Positions 54,523 through 63,727 of a stretch of DNA of 64,000 nt are shown in pieces; position 1 is the stretch's first letter; each line of letters starts with the position of its first letter. The notes beneath the pieces are model-generated. The model worked only from the letters and a program-made list of their open reading frames with translations. It was not told the origin of the DNA and did no database searches. The stretch is taken from contig NZ_CP162414.1 in NCBI RefSeq assembly GCF_040932005.1, forward strand, positions 211,001 through 275,000, written 5' to 3'. Position numbers and translations under genes: made by a program. The stretch is from Aestuariibius sp. HNIBRBA575 (lineage in GTDB: Bacteria; Pseudomonadota; Alphaproteobacteria; Rhodobacterales; Rhodobacteraceae).

Positions 54523-54900
54523 ATGGCGGTGTTGAAAGGCAGCTGTGCCTGCAGAAAAATCAGCTTTGAAACAGCCGCAACTCCGGTTGGGGCATCGGTC
54601 TGTCATTGTGGCCAATGTCGCAAAATGTCGGGCCACACATGGTCGTCCGCGCAGGTCGACATTGATGATTTGACGATTTCCGGGCCGGTCAAATGGGTCG
54701 CGCTCAGCCCCACTGCAAAACGCGGCATTTGCCCGGATTGCGGGGCCTATTTGTTCTGGAAGGCCCATAACGAAAACATGATCAGTTTCGCGCTTGGGGC
54801 CCTGGATGGGCCAACCGGGCTGACGCTGACCAAACATATCTTTGTCGCTGACAAAGGCGATTATTACGAAATTGCGGACGATGTTCCGCAACAGAAATAG
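54523..54900 (+). CDS. GFA-family (glutathione-dependent formaldehyde-activating-like) protein
   Basis: 125 residues. The zinc-cysteine pattern is GSCACRKISFE, VCHCGQCRKMSG and ICPDCGAYLFW, matching the CENP-V/GFA fold. The ATG lies 1 bp after the XRE stop. Demethylation of dimethylglycine or sarcosine by flavoproteins releases formaldehyde, so a formaldehyde- or glutathione-linked role fits the operon. The name of the family reflects one characterised member, and the activity is often absent, so this is inference. Confidence 0.88.
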   Translation: MAVLKGSCACRKISFETAATPVGASVCHCGQCRKMSGHTWSSAQVDIDDLTISGPVKWVALSPTAKRGICPDCGAYLFWKAHNENMISFALGALDGPTGLTLTKHIFVADKGDYYEIADDVPQQK

Positions 54901-54912
54901 CAGGAGGCCATA

Positions 54913-57363
54913 ATGGCAGAATTTCCATCAACCGCACGGGTTGTCATCATTGGCGGCGGCGCCATCGGCGTGTCGACGTTGTACCATTTGGCCAAAGAAG
55001 GCTGGACCGATTGTGTTCTTTTGGAAAAGAACGAACTGACCGCTGGGTCCACGTGGCATGCTGCGGGCAATTGCCCGAATTTCAGCGCGTCTTGGGCGGT
55101 GATGAACATGCAGCGCTATTCGCTGGAAATGTACCGTACATTGGCCGAAGACGTTGATTATCCGATGAACTATCACGTCACGGGTGCGCTGCGTTTGGGC
55201 CATACCAAAGAGCGGATGAAAGAATTTGAACGCGTGGCCGGCATGGCGCGGTATCAGGGTTTGGAAATGGATATGCTGACGCCCAAAGAGGCGTTGGATT
55301 ACTATCCTTTCCTTGAAACCCATGATTTGGCGGGCGTTCTATGGGATCCATTGGACGGTGATATCGATCCGGCCCAGCTGACCCAAGCGATGGCCAAAGG
55401 TGCCCGCGATCTGGGGGCCAATATCCAACGTTTTTGTCCCGCAACAGGGGTGAGCCGCGATGGCGATGAATGGGTTGTGCACACCGAAAAAGGCGACATC
55501 AAATGTGAATTTGTCGTCAACTGCGCAGGCTATTATGCAAAACGCGTCGGCGAATGGTTCAAACCATATGGCGGGCGTGATGTGCCGATGGTGGTCATGT
55601 CCCACCAGTATTTCCTGACCGAAGAAATCCCCGAAATCGAAGCGTGGACCAAAGAAAACGGCCGCAAATTGCCGATGATCCGCGATGTGGATTCGTCCTA
55701 TTATTTGCGTCAGGACAAACATGGTCTGAACCTTGGCCCATACGAAGTGAATTGTAAGGCGCATTGGGTTACCAAAGACGACCCAATGCCGCAGGACTTT
55801 AGTTTCCAGCTATATCCGGACGATCTGGAACGGTTGGAATGGTATATCGAAGACGCCATGGGCCGGGTTCCATTATTGGGTACATCTGGCGTGGGGCGCG
55901 TGATCAACGGGCCGATCCCTTATGCACCAGACGGGTTGCCGTTGATGGGGCCAATGCCGGGCGTGAAAAACGCATTTGAGGCGCATTCCTTTACCTTTGG
56001 GATCGTGCAGGCCGGTGGCGCGGGCAAAGTCATGGCCGAATGGATCACAACCGGCGAAACCGAATGGGATATGTGGGCCGTTGATGGACGCCGCTACACC
56101 GATCACGCGGATTTCGATTTTTGCCACAACAAAGCGTTGGAAACATATGGCCATGAATACGCGATGCATTTCCCGCATCACGAATGGCCTGCTGCGCGCA
56201 ATAAAAAGCTGTCGCAGAACCACGACCGGTTGGTCGCGGATGGCGGTCAAATGGGGGCCTATAACGGCTGGGAACGCGCCAACTATTTTGCCAAAGACGG
56301 CGATGACATTTCTGAGGCCGCAACCGAAACATGGAACCGCAATGGCCCATGGGCGGTGCGCGTCAAAGAAGAGGTCGAAGCCTGCCGTGACAATGTCGGC
56401 GTTTTGGATATGCCCGGATTTTCACGTTACAGCCTGACGGGGGCCGGGGCGGCTGAATGGCTGCGCACACAGGTTGCAGGCGCATTGCCCAAAGCCGGGC
56501 GCATGAACCTTGGTTATTTTGCGGATACACGCGGCCGGATTGTGACAGAGGTCACCATCATCCGATTTGCCGAAGACGAATTCATGCTGATGACCGCCGC
56601 CGTGGCGCAATGGCACGATTTCGAATTCCTGCAAAAATCGCTGCCTGCGGATGGGTCGCTGACTTTGGTCGATATCACAACCGATTACAGCACGTTGCTG
56701 GTCTGTGGACCCAAATCGCGTGACATGTTGTCTGGCCTGACCGACGCGGATCTGACCACAGGTTGGCTGACCCATCAGGATGCAACATTTGCCGGCAAGC
56801 CCGCGAAATTGATGCGGATCTGTTTCGGCGGGGAACTGGGGTGGGAAATCCACACCAAAACCGAAGACACAGCCAATGCCTATAGCGCAATCCGCGATGC
56901 TGGTGCGACCCCGTTTGGGATGTTCGCGCTGGATTCCATGCGGATCGAAAAAGGCTACCGCACGTGGAAAGGCGACCTGTCGACGGATTACACCCTGCTC
57001 GAAGGGGGCCTGGGCCGGTTTGTGCGCCTGAACAAGGAACAGGACTTCCCGGGCAAAGCCGCCTTGTTGGCCGAACAACAACAAGGGTCAAAGAAAGGGT
57101 TTGTCACGCTGATCGTCGAAGCCGGGGATTCGGACGCGCCCTATATGTCCACCCTTTGGAAAGACGGCGAAGTGGTGGGTGAAACCACGTCGGGCAATTT
57201 CGGATATCGGGTCAATAAATCCATCGCGCTGGGGATGGTGCGGGCCGATTTGACCACACCGGGAACCGAGCTTGAGGTCGAAATCTTTGGCGAACGCTGC
57301 AAAGCAATTGTCCAAGAGGACGCCCCGATCTGGGATCCTGAAAACGATCGCATCCGCGCCTAA
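54913..57363 (+). CDS. Dimethylglycine/sarcosine dehydrogenase-type flavoprotein (copy 1)
   Basis: 816 residues. The N-terminal FAD domain has RVVIIGGGAIGVSTLYHLAKEG (9-30) and STWHAAG with His49, the residue that covalently binds FAD in DMGDH. The middle is DAO-like with RVPLLGTSGVGRVINGP and APDGLPLMGPMPGVKNA, and the C-terminal part is a GcvT-like folate domain ending DAPIWDPENDRIRA. The enzyme oxidatively demethylates an N-methylated amine, handing one-carbon units to tetrahydrofolate. SD CAGGAGG precedes the ATG 12 bp after GFA. Confidence 0.9.
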   Translation: MAEFPSTARVVIIGGGAIGVSTLYHLAKEGWTDCVLLEKNELTAGSTWHAAGNCPNFSASWAVMNMQRYSLEMYRTLAEDVDYPMNYHVTGALRLGHTKERMKEFERVAGMARYQGLEMDMLTPKEALDYYPFLETHDLAGVLWDPLDGDIDPAQLTQAMAKGARDLGANIQRFCPATGVSRDGDEWVVHTEKGDIKCEFVVNCAGYYAKRVGEWFKPYGGRDVPMVVMSHQYFLTEEIPEIEAWTKENGRKLPMIRDVDSSYYLRQDKHGLNLGPYEVNCKAHWVTKDDPMPQDFSFQLYPDDLERLEWYIEDAMGRVPLLGTSGVGRVINGPIPYAPDGLPLMGPMPGVKNAFEAHSFTFGIVQAGGAGKVMAEWITTGETEWDMWAVDGRRYTDHADFDFCHNKALETYGHEYAMHFPHHEWPAARNKKLSQNHDRLVADGGQMGAYNGWERANYFAKDGDDISEAATETWNRNGPWAVRVKEEVEACRDNVGVLDMPGFSRYSLTGAGAAEWLRTQVAGALPKAGRMNLGYFADTRGRIVTEVTIIRFAEDEFMLMTAAVAQWHDFEFLQKSLPADGSLTLVDITTDYSTLLVCGPKSRDMLSGLTDADLTTGWLTHQDATFAGKPAKLMRICFGGELGWEIHTKTEDTANAYSAIRDAGATPFGMFALDSMRIEKGYRTWKGDLSTDYTLLEGGLGRFVRLNKEQDFPGKAALLAEQQQGSKKGFVTLIVEAGDSDAPYMSTLWKDGEVVGETTSGNFGYRVNKSIALGMVRADLTTPGTELEVEIFGERCKAIVQEDAPIWDPENDRIRA

Positions 57364-57377
57364 GCCTAACCTATTGC

Positions 57378-57399
57378 GACCTGCCATTCGGGGCAGGTC
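57378..57399 (+). other. Intercistronic hairpin between the two DMGDH-like genes
   Basis: GACCTGCC (57378-57385) and GGCAGGTC (57392-57399) with a 6-nt loop, perfect. No T tract. Its arms match the terminator core downstream of msrC, and it probably stabilises the first copy's mRNA or tunes expression of the second. Confidence 0.5.
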
Positions 57400-57441
57400 C
57401 CCATTCAAGCCAATCTGGCACAATTTCGGAGGCGCAAGCCC

Positions 57442-59889
57442 ATGTCTCTTCCTACCAAAGCCCGAGTCGTCATTGTTGGCGGCGGTGTGATCGGGTGTTC
57501 TGTTGCGTATCATCTGGCCAAACTGGGCTGGAAAGACGTCGTTCTGTTGGAACGCAAACAACTGACCTCTGGCACCACATGGCATGCGGCCGGGCTTATT
57601 GCTCAGCTGCGCGCCACAAAAAACATGACCAAACTGGCGAAATACAGTCAGGAATTATACGGCACATTAGAAGAAGAAACCGGAGTCGCCACTGGGTTCA
57701 AACGTTGCGGTTCCATTACGGTTGCTCTGACGGATGAACGGTGTGAAGAAATCTATCGTCAGGCGGCGATGGCACGGTCGTTTGGCGTCGAAGTCGAAGA
57801 GATTTCGAACGAGCGGGTGCAGGAATTATACCCCCACATCAATCTAGAAGGCGTCAAAGGCGCGGTTTACCTGCCCAAAGACGGCCAAGGGGACCCCGCC
57901 AACATCGCCTTGGCGCTGGCCAAAGGCGCCCGCCAGAACGGTGCGCTGATCAAGGAACGTATCAAAGTCACCGCCTTTACCAAGGAAGGCCGTGATGTGA
58001 CGGGCGTGGATTGGGTGTCTGACGATGGATCAGAATCCGGGCATATCGAATGTGACATGGTCGTCAATTGCGGGGGCATGTGGGGGCACGAAGTCGGCAA
58101 GAAAGCGGGCGTGAGCGTGCCGCTTCAGGCGTGTGAACATTTCTATATCGTCACGGAAAACATCGAAAACATGTCCCAATTGCCGGTGCTGCGTGTGCCG
58201 GATGAATATGCCTATTACAAAGAAGACGCCGGTAAAATTCTGTTGGGCGCGTTTGAACCTGTGGCCAAACCTTGGGCGAATGACGGCATTCCGTCGGACT
58301 TCGAATTTGACCAATTGCCTGAGGATTTCGACCATTTCGAACCGATCCTTGAAATGGCAGTTGAACGTGTGCCGCTCTTGGCCGAGGCCGGGATTCATAC
58401 CTTCTTTAATGGTCCGGAATCCTTTACGCCGGATGACGCATATCACTTGGGTCTGGCCCCGGAATTGAACAATTTCTGGGTCGCGGCTGGGTTTAACTCG
58501 ATTGGGATTCAATCCGCTGGTGGCGCTGGTATGGCGTTGGCGCAGTGGATGGATACAGGCGAAAAACCGTTTGATCTGGGGGATGTTGACATCAACCGGA
58601 TGCAGCCATTCCAGGGCAACAAACAATACCTGTTTGAGCGGTCCAAAGAAACGTTGGGTCTGCTTTACAAGGATCATTTCCCGTTCAAACAAAAGGAAAC
58701 CGCGCGTGGTATTCGCCGGTCGCCGTTTCATTATCACCTTCAGGAACGCGGCGCTGTATTTGGTGAATTTTCAGGGTGGGAACGGGCAAACTGGTTTGCG
58801 CGTGAAAATCAAGAGGCCGAATATCAATACACATGGAAACGCCAAAACTTCTTTGACAATGTCCGCGAAGAACACATGGCGATCCGTCAAAATGTGGGCA
58901 TGTACGACATGTCTTCGTTCGGCAAATTGCGCGTAGAAGGCCCGGATGCCACCAAATATCTGAACTACCTTGCAGGCGGTCAATATGACGTGGACCATGG
59001 CCGGATTGTCTATTCGCAATTCCTGAACAAAAACGGCGGCATTGAGGCTGATGTGACCATCACGCGGCTGTCGACCAACACCTATTTGGTCGTCACACCC
59101 GCGGCGTCGCGCTATAATGATCAGGTCTGGATGGAACGGAACAAAGGCAACTTTAACGTTTCCATCACAGACATCACCGCCGCCGAAGCCACACTGGCGG
59201 TCATGGGTCCACGGTCTCGTGCATTGCTAGAAGCAGTGTCGCCAAACACATTCACAAATGACGTGAACCCGTTTGGCACGGCGCAGGAAATCGAAATCGG
59301 CATGGGCTTGGCGCGGGTTCACCGCGTGACCTATGTGGGCGAACTGGGCTGGGAAGTTTACGTATCGTCCGACATGGCAGGGCATGTTTTTGAAACGCTC
59401 TATGAAGCGGGACAGGATATGGGTCTAAAACTGTGCGGGATGCATATGATGGATACCTGCCGGATCGAAAAAGGCTATCGTCACTTTGGCCATGACATCA
59501 CCTGCGAAGATCACGTTGTTGATGCAGGCATCGGGTTTGCCGTCAAAGGTGACAAAGATGACTTTATCGGGCGGGATGCGTTTTTGCGTCGCAAGGAAAC
59601 CGGGCCACAGAACCGGATGTTGCAATTCAAACTGACGGATCCAGAACCGCTGCTTTATCATAATGAACCAATCCTGCGGGACGGCGAGCTGGTCGGCTAT
59701 CTGACCTCTGGCGCTTACGGTCACCATCTGGGCGGCGCGATGGGGCTGGGTTATGTGCCATGCGCCGGTGAAAAAGCGGCGGATGTGCTGGCGTCAAGCT
59801 ATGAAATCGACGTCATGGGTGTGCGGGTCAAAGCCGAAGCATCCCTGAAGCCGATGTATGATCCAAAATCGGAGCGGGTCAAAGCCTGA
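57442..59889 (+). CDS. Dimethylglycine/sarcosine dehydrogenase-type flavoprotein (copy 2)
   Basis: 815 residues, same architecture as copy 1. The FAD motif is RVVIVGGGVIGCSVAYHLAKLG and the covalent-FAD His is His48 in GTTWHAAG. ERVPLLAEAGIHTFFNGPESFTPDDAYHLGLAPELNNFWVAAGFNSIGIQSAGGAGMALAQWM is the C-terminal FAD part; the GcvT-like domain begins near 440. The two copies differ widely in the middle (for example NMTKLAKYS versus NMQRYSLEM), so they likely have different substrates, e.g. dimethylglycine and sarcosine. SD GGAGG precedes the ATG, 78 bp after copy 1. Confidence 0.9.
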   Translation: MSLPTKARVVIVGGGVIGCSVAYHLAKLGWKDVVLLERKQLTSGTTWHAAGLIAQLRATKNMTKLAKYSQELYGTLEEETGVATGFKRCGSITVALTDERCEEIYRQAAMARSFGVEVEEISNERVQELYPHINLEGVKGAVYLPKDGQGDPANIALALAKGARQNGALIKERIKVTAFTKEGRDVTGVDWVSDDGSESGHIECDMVVNCGGMWGHEVGKKAGVSVPLQACEHFYIVTENIENMSQLPVLRVPDEYAYYKEDAGKILLGAFEPVAKPWANDGIPSDFEFDQLPEDFDHFEPILEMAVERVPLLAEAGIHTFFNGPESFTPDDAYHLGLAPELNNFWVAAGFNSIGIQSAGGAGMALAQWMDTGEKPFDLGDVDINRMQPFQGNKQYLFERSKETLGLLYKDHFPFKQKETARGIRRSPFHYHLQERGAVFGEFSGWERANWFARENQEAEYQYTWKRQNFFDNVREEHMAIRQNVGMYDMSSFGKLRVEGPDATKYLNYLAGGQYDVDHGRIVYSQFLNKNGGIEADVTITRLSTNTYLVVTPAASRYNDQVWMERNKGNFNVSITDITAAEATLAVMGPRSRALLEAVSPNTFTNDVNPFGTAQEIEIGMGLARVHRVTYVGELGWEVYVSSDMAGHVFETLYEAGQDMGLKLCGMHMMDTCRIEKGYRHFGHDITCEDHVVDAGIGFAVKGDKDDFIGRDAFLRRKETGPQNRMLQFKLTDPEPLLYHNEPILRDGELVGYLTSGAYGHHLGGAMGLGYVPCAGEKAADVLASSYEIDVMGVRVKAEASLKPMYDPKSERVKA

Positions 59890-59910
59890 TCCGACGAGAC
59901 AGAGCATTGG

Positions 59911-59940
59911 AAACGGGCAGGCTTAGGTCTGCCCGTTTTT
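59911..59940 (+). terminator. Intrinsic terminator of the XRE-GFA-DMGDH operon
   Basis: AAACGGGCAG (59911-59920) and CTGCCCGTTT (59929-59938) form a perfect 10-bp stem with an 8-nt loop, then T to 59940. The stem extends into the last codons of the convergent SGNH hydrolase gene. Confidence 0.88.
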
Positions 59941-60651
59941 CGTGGTGATCTGCGGTGCCAGCATGTCCGCCCATAAATCATAGGCGGCCTTTGACGGGTG
60001 AAACCCATCCTTTGCGATGTATTTGGGTGCATATGGCACAGTAATCGGCACAAACGTCACATCAGGTTCCTTGGCCACGTTGGCCGCAAGCGCACGTCCA
60101 AGCCGCGCCGCGTCCTGTCCTAAAATCTGGCGCAATGGGGTGGGCAGCAATGGAAACCGACCCATCGGTGGCAGATCATTCACAAGAATATGCTGCACGC
60201 CGAATTTGGCCCGCAACAGCGCCCGCAGCCTGTTTTGTTGGGCAATCCATGGGCGTAAACTGGCATTGCGGGTCACGTCATTCACCCCCAGCACAATCAG
60301 CGCCACGTCAAAGTGATCTGGGTCCAAGTGCTGTAGATGCTGTAACGTTGATGGCGTTGTCGCGCCGGTTTTTGCCTCTAATTGCCATGTCACATGCATC
60401 GATTGCGACAGCCGCGCGATCAATTGCCCCAATAATGCATCCTCTTGATGGTCCACACCGACCCCAGCGGCAGAACTGTCCCCGATGATCAAGAGACGAA
60501 GGTGGGTATCGGTGCTGATCTGGGACCGGGTAGTTCCCTTTCGTGGCCCAATAGGTTCCGCCAGCAAAAGCGCATGGCGCCGCACGGTCAATCCCTGCCA
60601 GATCAATATTGGAGCCAAAGGCGGCTTGGAAAGGAATGTCGGGATTTTCAT
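59923..60651 (-). CDS. SGNH/GDSL-family hydrolase
   Basis: 242 residues. Block I is RLLIIGDSSAAGVGVDHQ with the nucleophilic Ser, the oxyanion Gly lies near TGATTPS, the Asn in VLGVNDVTRN (block III), and the catalytic DxxH pair in KDGFHPSKAAYDLWADML. Lipase/esterase-like activity is expected, substrate unknown. ATG at 60651 is chosen (MKIPTFLSKPPLAPILIW); one at 60681 is possible, and the still longer upstream frame crosses into the convergent RluA-type gene and is rejected. Confidence 0.85.
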   Translation of the reverse strand: MKIPTFLSKPPLAPILIWQGLTVRRHALLLAEPIGPRKGTTRSQISTDTHLRLLIIGDSSAAGVGVDHQEDALLGQLIARLSQSMHVTWQLEAKTGATTPSTLQHLQHLDPDHFDVALIVLGVNDVTRNASLRPWIAQQNRLRALLRAKFGVQHILVNDLPPMGRFPLLPTPLRQILGQDAARLGRALAANVAKEPDVTFVPITVPYAPKYIAKDGFHPSKAAYDLWADMLAPQITTKNGQT

Positions 60652-60739
60652 AGGTAATTGCTGGTGACATTGCGGACCCATTGCAAGCCTAACGCTGCGA
60701 TAGCTTTCCCTTGGCCGGCGGATCGGATAGGGACGCGGC

Positions 60740-61393
60740 ATGCAAATTGGAACCGAATATACCCCACCCCAAGACCCGCTTGTGGTTCTGCACGAAGACC
60801 ACGAAGTGGTGCTGGTTGATAAGCCAAGCGGCCTGTTATCGGTGCCCGGGCGGGGTGAACATTTGGCGGATTGCCTGATCACACGTGTGCAGCAGGTCTT
60901 TCCGACGGCATTGTTGGTGCATCGACTGGATCGCGACACGTCTGGTGTGATGATTTTTGCCCTGACGCCCCATGCACAGCGGCATCTGGGGCTGCAGTTT
61001 GAAAAACGCCAAACCCAAAAGACATATGTCGCACGCGTGCATGGCAAACTAGAGCCGAAAACCGGGCAGGTGGACCTGCCATTGATCGTAGACTGGCCAA
61101 ATCGCCCCAAACAGATGGTGTGTCATGAAACGGGGAAATCCGCGCAAACCGACTGGCGCGTTGTGCGGTCAAACGATGATGAAACTCGTGTGCGGCTGAT
61201 GCCAAAAACCGGGCGGTCGCATCAATTGCGGGTCCATATGTTGGCGTTGGGTCATCCCATTTTGGGGGATCCGTTTTACGCCACGGGCGCGGCACTGGAT
61301 CACCCGCGTTTGATGCTGCATTCAGAAACGCTTCGGTTTCGTCATCCCGATGGCGGGCAGGGCACACGCATCACGGCCAAAGCCCCGTTTTAA
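60740..61393 (+). CDS. RluA-family pseudouridine synthase
   Basis: 217 residues, close to E. coli RluA (219) and without an S4 domain. The catalytic Asp lies in LLVHRLDRDTSGVMIFAL, with DKPSGLLSVPGRG, KRQTQKTYVARVHG, RLMPKTGRSHQLRVHM and LGHPILGDPFYATGAA. It isomerises uridine in 23S rRNA and/or tRNA position 32; the target cannot be separated by eye. A short SD (TAGGGA) lies before the ATG at 60740. Divergent from the SGNH gene, convergent with aldehyde dehydrogenase. Confidence 0.93.
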   Translation: MQIGTEYTPPQDPLVVLHEDHEVVLVDKPSGLLSVPGRGEHLADCLITRVQQVFPTALLVHRLDRDTSGVMIFALTPHAQRHLGLQFEKRQTQKTYVARVHGKLEPKTGQVDLPLIVDWPNRPKQMVCHETGKSAQTDWRVVRSNDDETRVRLMPKTGRSHQLRVHMLALGHPILGDPFYATGAALDHPRLMLHSETLRFRHPDGGQGTRITAKAPF

Positions 61394-61401
61394 AAAGAAA
61401 A

Positions 61402-61420
61402 AGCGCCCCACTGGGACGCT
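61402..61420 (-). terminator. Intrinsic terminator of the aldehyde dehydrogenase gene
   Basis: Read on the minus strand: AGCGTCCC-AGT-GGGGCGCT (7-8 bp stem with an offset G-T), followed by TTTTTCTTTTT. It also lies just past the RluA-type stop codon. Confidence 0.8.
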
Positions 61421-61443
61421 CTCTTGGCTATGTTTTGTTGCAG

Positions 61444-62883
61444 TTAGGTGTTGATCCAACCAGAGATGGACTTCACCTCCAGAAATTCCTCAAGCCCAAA
61501 TGCGCCCCCTTCACGGGCCCGACCGGATGACTTTTTGCCACCAAAAGGCATGCCCTGTGCGCGGCCCTGACCATTGATTTCAACCATGCCGGATTCAAGC
61601 TGAAGCGAGAGCCGGTTGGCGCGTGCGGCATCTTGGGTCTGAACATAGTTTGTCAGGCCGTATTCCGTGTCGTTGGCGATGCGAACGGCCTCTTCCTCGG
61701 AGTCAAAAGGAATGATCGACAAAACAGGACCAAAGATTTCCTGCTGCGCGATTGTCATGTCATTGCTGACATCGGCAAACACGGTTGGGCGGACATAATA
61801 GCCACGATTGACGCCTTCTGGCAGGCCGGGGCCGCCCGCAATCAACCGCGCACCTTCGTTGATGCCCGTTTCGATCAATCCCTGAATTTGGTCCCATTGG
61901 CGTTTATTGACGACCGGACCAATATGGCGGCCTTCTTCGGTTGGTGTACCAACCTTGATACTGTCTGCGGTTTCGCGTGCAATTTCCAACGTTTGATCAT
62001 AAACGGTGCGGTCCACCAACATGCGGCTGGGGGCATTGCAGGATTGACCGGTATTGTTCATCATATGCAGAACGCCGCGTTTAACCGCTTTGTCATCCGC
62101 ATCCGCAAAAATCAGGTTCGCCCCTTTGCCGCCCAATTCCAGTGTCACACGTTTCATTGTGTCGGCGGCCGCCTTGGAAATAGCGCGCCCCGCACGGGTT
62201 GAACCGGTAAAGCTGATCATCTGAACATCCTTGTGTTCAGAGAGCTGCGTGCCCACACCCAGCCCGTCGCCATTCACCAGATTGAACACCCCGGCTGGCA
62301 GGCCGGCATCGTGCAAAAACTCTGCAAATAGCATCGAAGAGAGCGGCGCCTCTTCTGAGGGTTTTAACACGCAGGTACATCCGGCGAGTAGGGCCGGTAT
62401 GACCTTCAGAGTGACTTGATTCATTGGCCAATTCCAAGGGGTTATCAAGCCAACAACGCCAATCGGTTCATAGGATAGACGGTCATTGGGCGCATGTTCA
62501 CCAGCGTCCTTGACCCACTGAAAATTCTTGGCCGCGTCCAGAAAACCCTGTGTGTGCCATGGAATGCTCGTGGCCTGAGAATTCCGCGCCAATGTGATCG
62601 GGGCCCCCATTTCCAAGCTGATCGCTTGGGCCATTTCTTCTTTGCGAGCTTCGTATTGCTCTAGGAATTTTTCGATAATCGCAACGCGCGCGGATGGGTC
62701 CGTTGCACGCCAAGCGGGCCACGCGGATTTGGCGGCCGCAACGGCGGCATCGGTATCTGCCTGATCGCCCAAGGAAATGACCGCGCAGGGGTCTTCGTTT
62801 GATGGATTGATCACATCGTGATCACGGGGGGATGCAGGCGCAACCCACGCTCCGTCAATATAGAACTCGCGTTTTTTGATCAT
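61444..62883 (-). CDS. NAD(P)-dependent aldehyde dehydrogenase
   Basis: 479 residues. The general base is Glu249 (VTLELGGKGANLIF) and the nucleophile Cys282 (NNTGQSCNAPSRML). Cofactor motifs include PIGVVGLITPWNWPMNQ, CTCVLKPSEEAPL and SFTGSTRAGRAI, and the C-terminal GMPFGGKKSSGRAREGGAFGLEEFLEVKSISGW is typical. Substrate cannot be named. The start at 62883 is set by AAGGGAG; the frame is open far upstream but crosses into the peroxiredoxin promoter region. Divergent from the peroxiredoxin gene. Confidence 0.94.
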   Translation of the reverse strand: MIKKREFYIDGAWVAPASPRDHDVINPSNEDPCAVISLGDQADTDAAVAAAKSAWPAWRATDPSARVAIIEKFLEQYEARKEEMAQAISLEMGAPITLARNSQATSIPWHTQGFLDAAKNFQWVKDAGEHAPNDRLSYEPIGVVGLITPWNWPMNQVTLKVIPALLAGCTCVLKPSEEAPLSSMLFAEFLHDAGLPAGVFNLVNGDGLGVGTQLSEHKDVQMISFTGSTRAGRAISKAAADTMKRVTLELGGKGANLIFADADDKAVKRGVLHMMNNTGQSCNAPSRMLVDRTVYDQTLEIARETADSIKVGTPTEEGRHIGPVVNKRQWDQIQGLIETGINEGARLIAGGPGLPEGVNRGYYVRPTVFADVSNDMTIAQQEIFGPVLSIIPFDSEEEAVRIANDTEYGLTNYVQTQDAARANRLSLQLESGMVEINGQGRAQGMPFGGKKSSGRAREGGAFGLEEFLEVKSISGWINT

Positions 62884-63022
62884 ATTATTTCTCCCTTCCG
62901 ACAAGCCTTGGCAGGATTGCCGAGTATTTGCAAGCAAAGCTGGCTTTTGACGTTTTTCAAACCTATATCCAAATACAGAACGCAGAAGATGTTCTATCTG
63001 CGACATATCGCTGGAGATAAAC
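62884..63022. promoter_or_regulatory. Divergent promoter region of aldehyde dehydrogenase and peroxiredoxin genes
   Basis: 139 bp between divergent start codons. No clear inverted repeat or named operator is visible. It must carry both promoters, so a shared redox-responsive control is possible but not shown. Confidence 0.45.
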
Positions 63023-63670
63023 ATGGGTATTCGGATAAACGAAGTCATCCCCAATTTGACCGTTGAAACGGATCAAGGGTCGTTGAACCTGCATGATTGG
63101 GTTGGGGGCAATTGGTCCATTCTGTTTTCACATCCCAAAGATTTCACCCCCGTTTGCACCACCGAATTTGGTGCCGTGGCGCAGCTGGCGGATGAATGGG
63201 ACAAACGCAACGTGAATGTCATGGGCGTTTCCGTTGATGGTGTAGAAGAGCACATCAAATGGAAAGCGGATATTGAGAAAGCCGGTGGTGCAACGCCGAA
63301 TTTCCCAATTGTTGCGGACCAGGGTCTGGCCTTGTCCAAAGCGTTCGACATGTTGCCAGCCGAGGCAATTTTGCCCGATGGGCGCACGCCAAATGACACG
63401 GCCACCGTGCGGTCAGTTTTCATCATTGGCCCAGACAACCAATTGAAGCTGTCCATGACCTATCCGATGAATGTCGGGCGCAATTTCGCTGAGGTTCTGC
63501 GCGCTGTGGATGCGTTGCAAACGGCCAATGGTCAGGGCGTTGCAACGCCTGCCAATTGGGTGCCCGGTGGGGACGTGATTGTACCGATGACCGTGTCAGA
63601 CGAAGACGCGCGCGCCAAATATGGCGAGGTGGATATGGTGCTGCCTTATCTGCGCAAAGTGAAGCTGTAA
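63023..63670 (+). CDS. 1-Cys peroxiredoxin (Prx6 type)
   Basis: Reduces hydroperoxides in the cytoplasm. 215 residues. The peroxidatic Cys is C45 in DFTPVCTTEFG; it is the only cysteine, so no resolving Cys is present, as in Prx6/1-Cys enzymes. WSILFSHPKD, VMGVSVDGVEEHIKWKADI, ATVRSVFIIGPDNQLKLSMTYPMNVGRNF and the C-terminal NWVPGGDVIVPMTVSDEDARAKYGEVDMVLPYLR are all Prx6-like. SD GGAGATAAAC lies before ATG 63023. A hairpin follows before the next gene. Confidence 0.95.
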   Translation: MGIRINEVIPNLTVETDQGSLNLHDWVGGNWSILFSHPKDFTPVCTTEFGAVAQLADEWDKRNVNVMGVSVDGVEEHIKWKADIEKAGGATPNFPIVADQGLALSKAFDMLPAEAILPDGRTPNDTATVRSVFIIGPDNQLKLSMTYPMNVGRNFAEVLRAVDALQTANGQGVATPANWVPGGDVIVPMTVSDEDARAKYGEVDMVLPYLRKVKL

Positions 63671-63679
63671 CTGTTTTGG

Positions 63680-63703
63680 CGTGCATCCAGGGATGCGCGC
63701 CAT
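63680..63703 (+). terminator. Stem-loop after the peroxiredoxin gene
   Basis: GGCGTGCATCC and GGATGCGCGCC around AG, about 63678-63701, form an 11-bp stem with one G-U pair. The following ATTTGCCTT has only a weak T run, so termination is likely but not certain. Confidence 0.5.
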
Positions 63704-63727
63704 TTGCCTTAGAAAAGAGCGCGCAAT

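Noticed and set aside
60652..61110. N-terminal extension of the SGNH hydrolase frame to 61110
   Set aside because: It would cover most of the RluA-type gene in antisense; the family N-terminus and a plausible ATG are at 60651.
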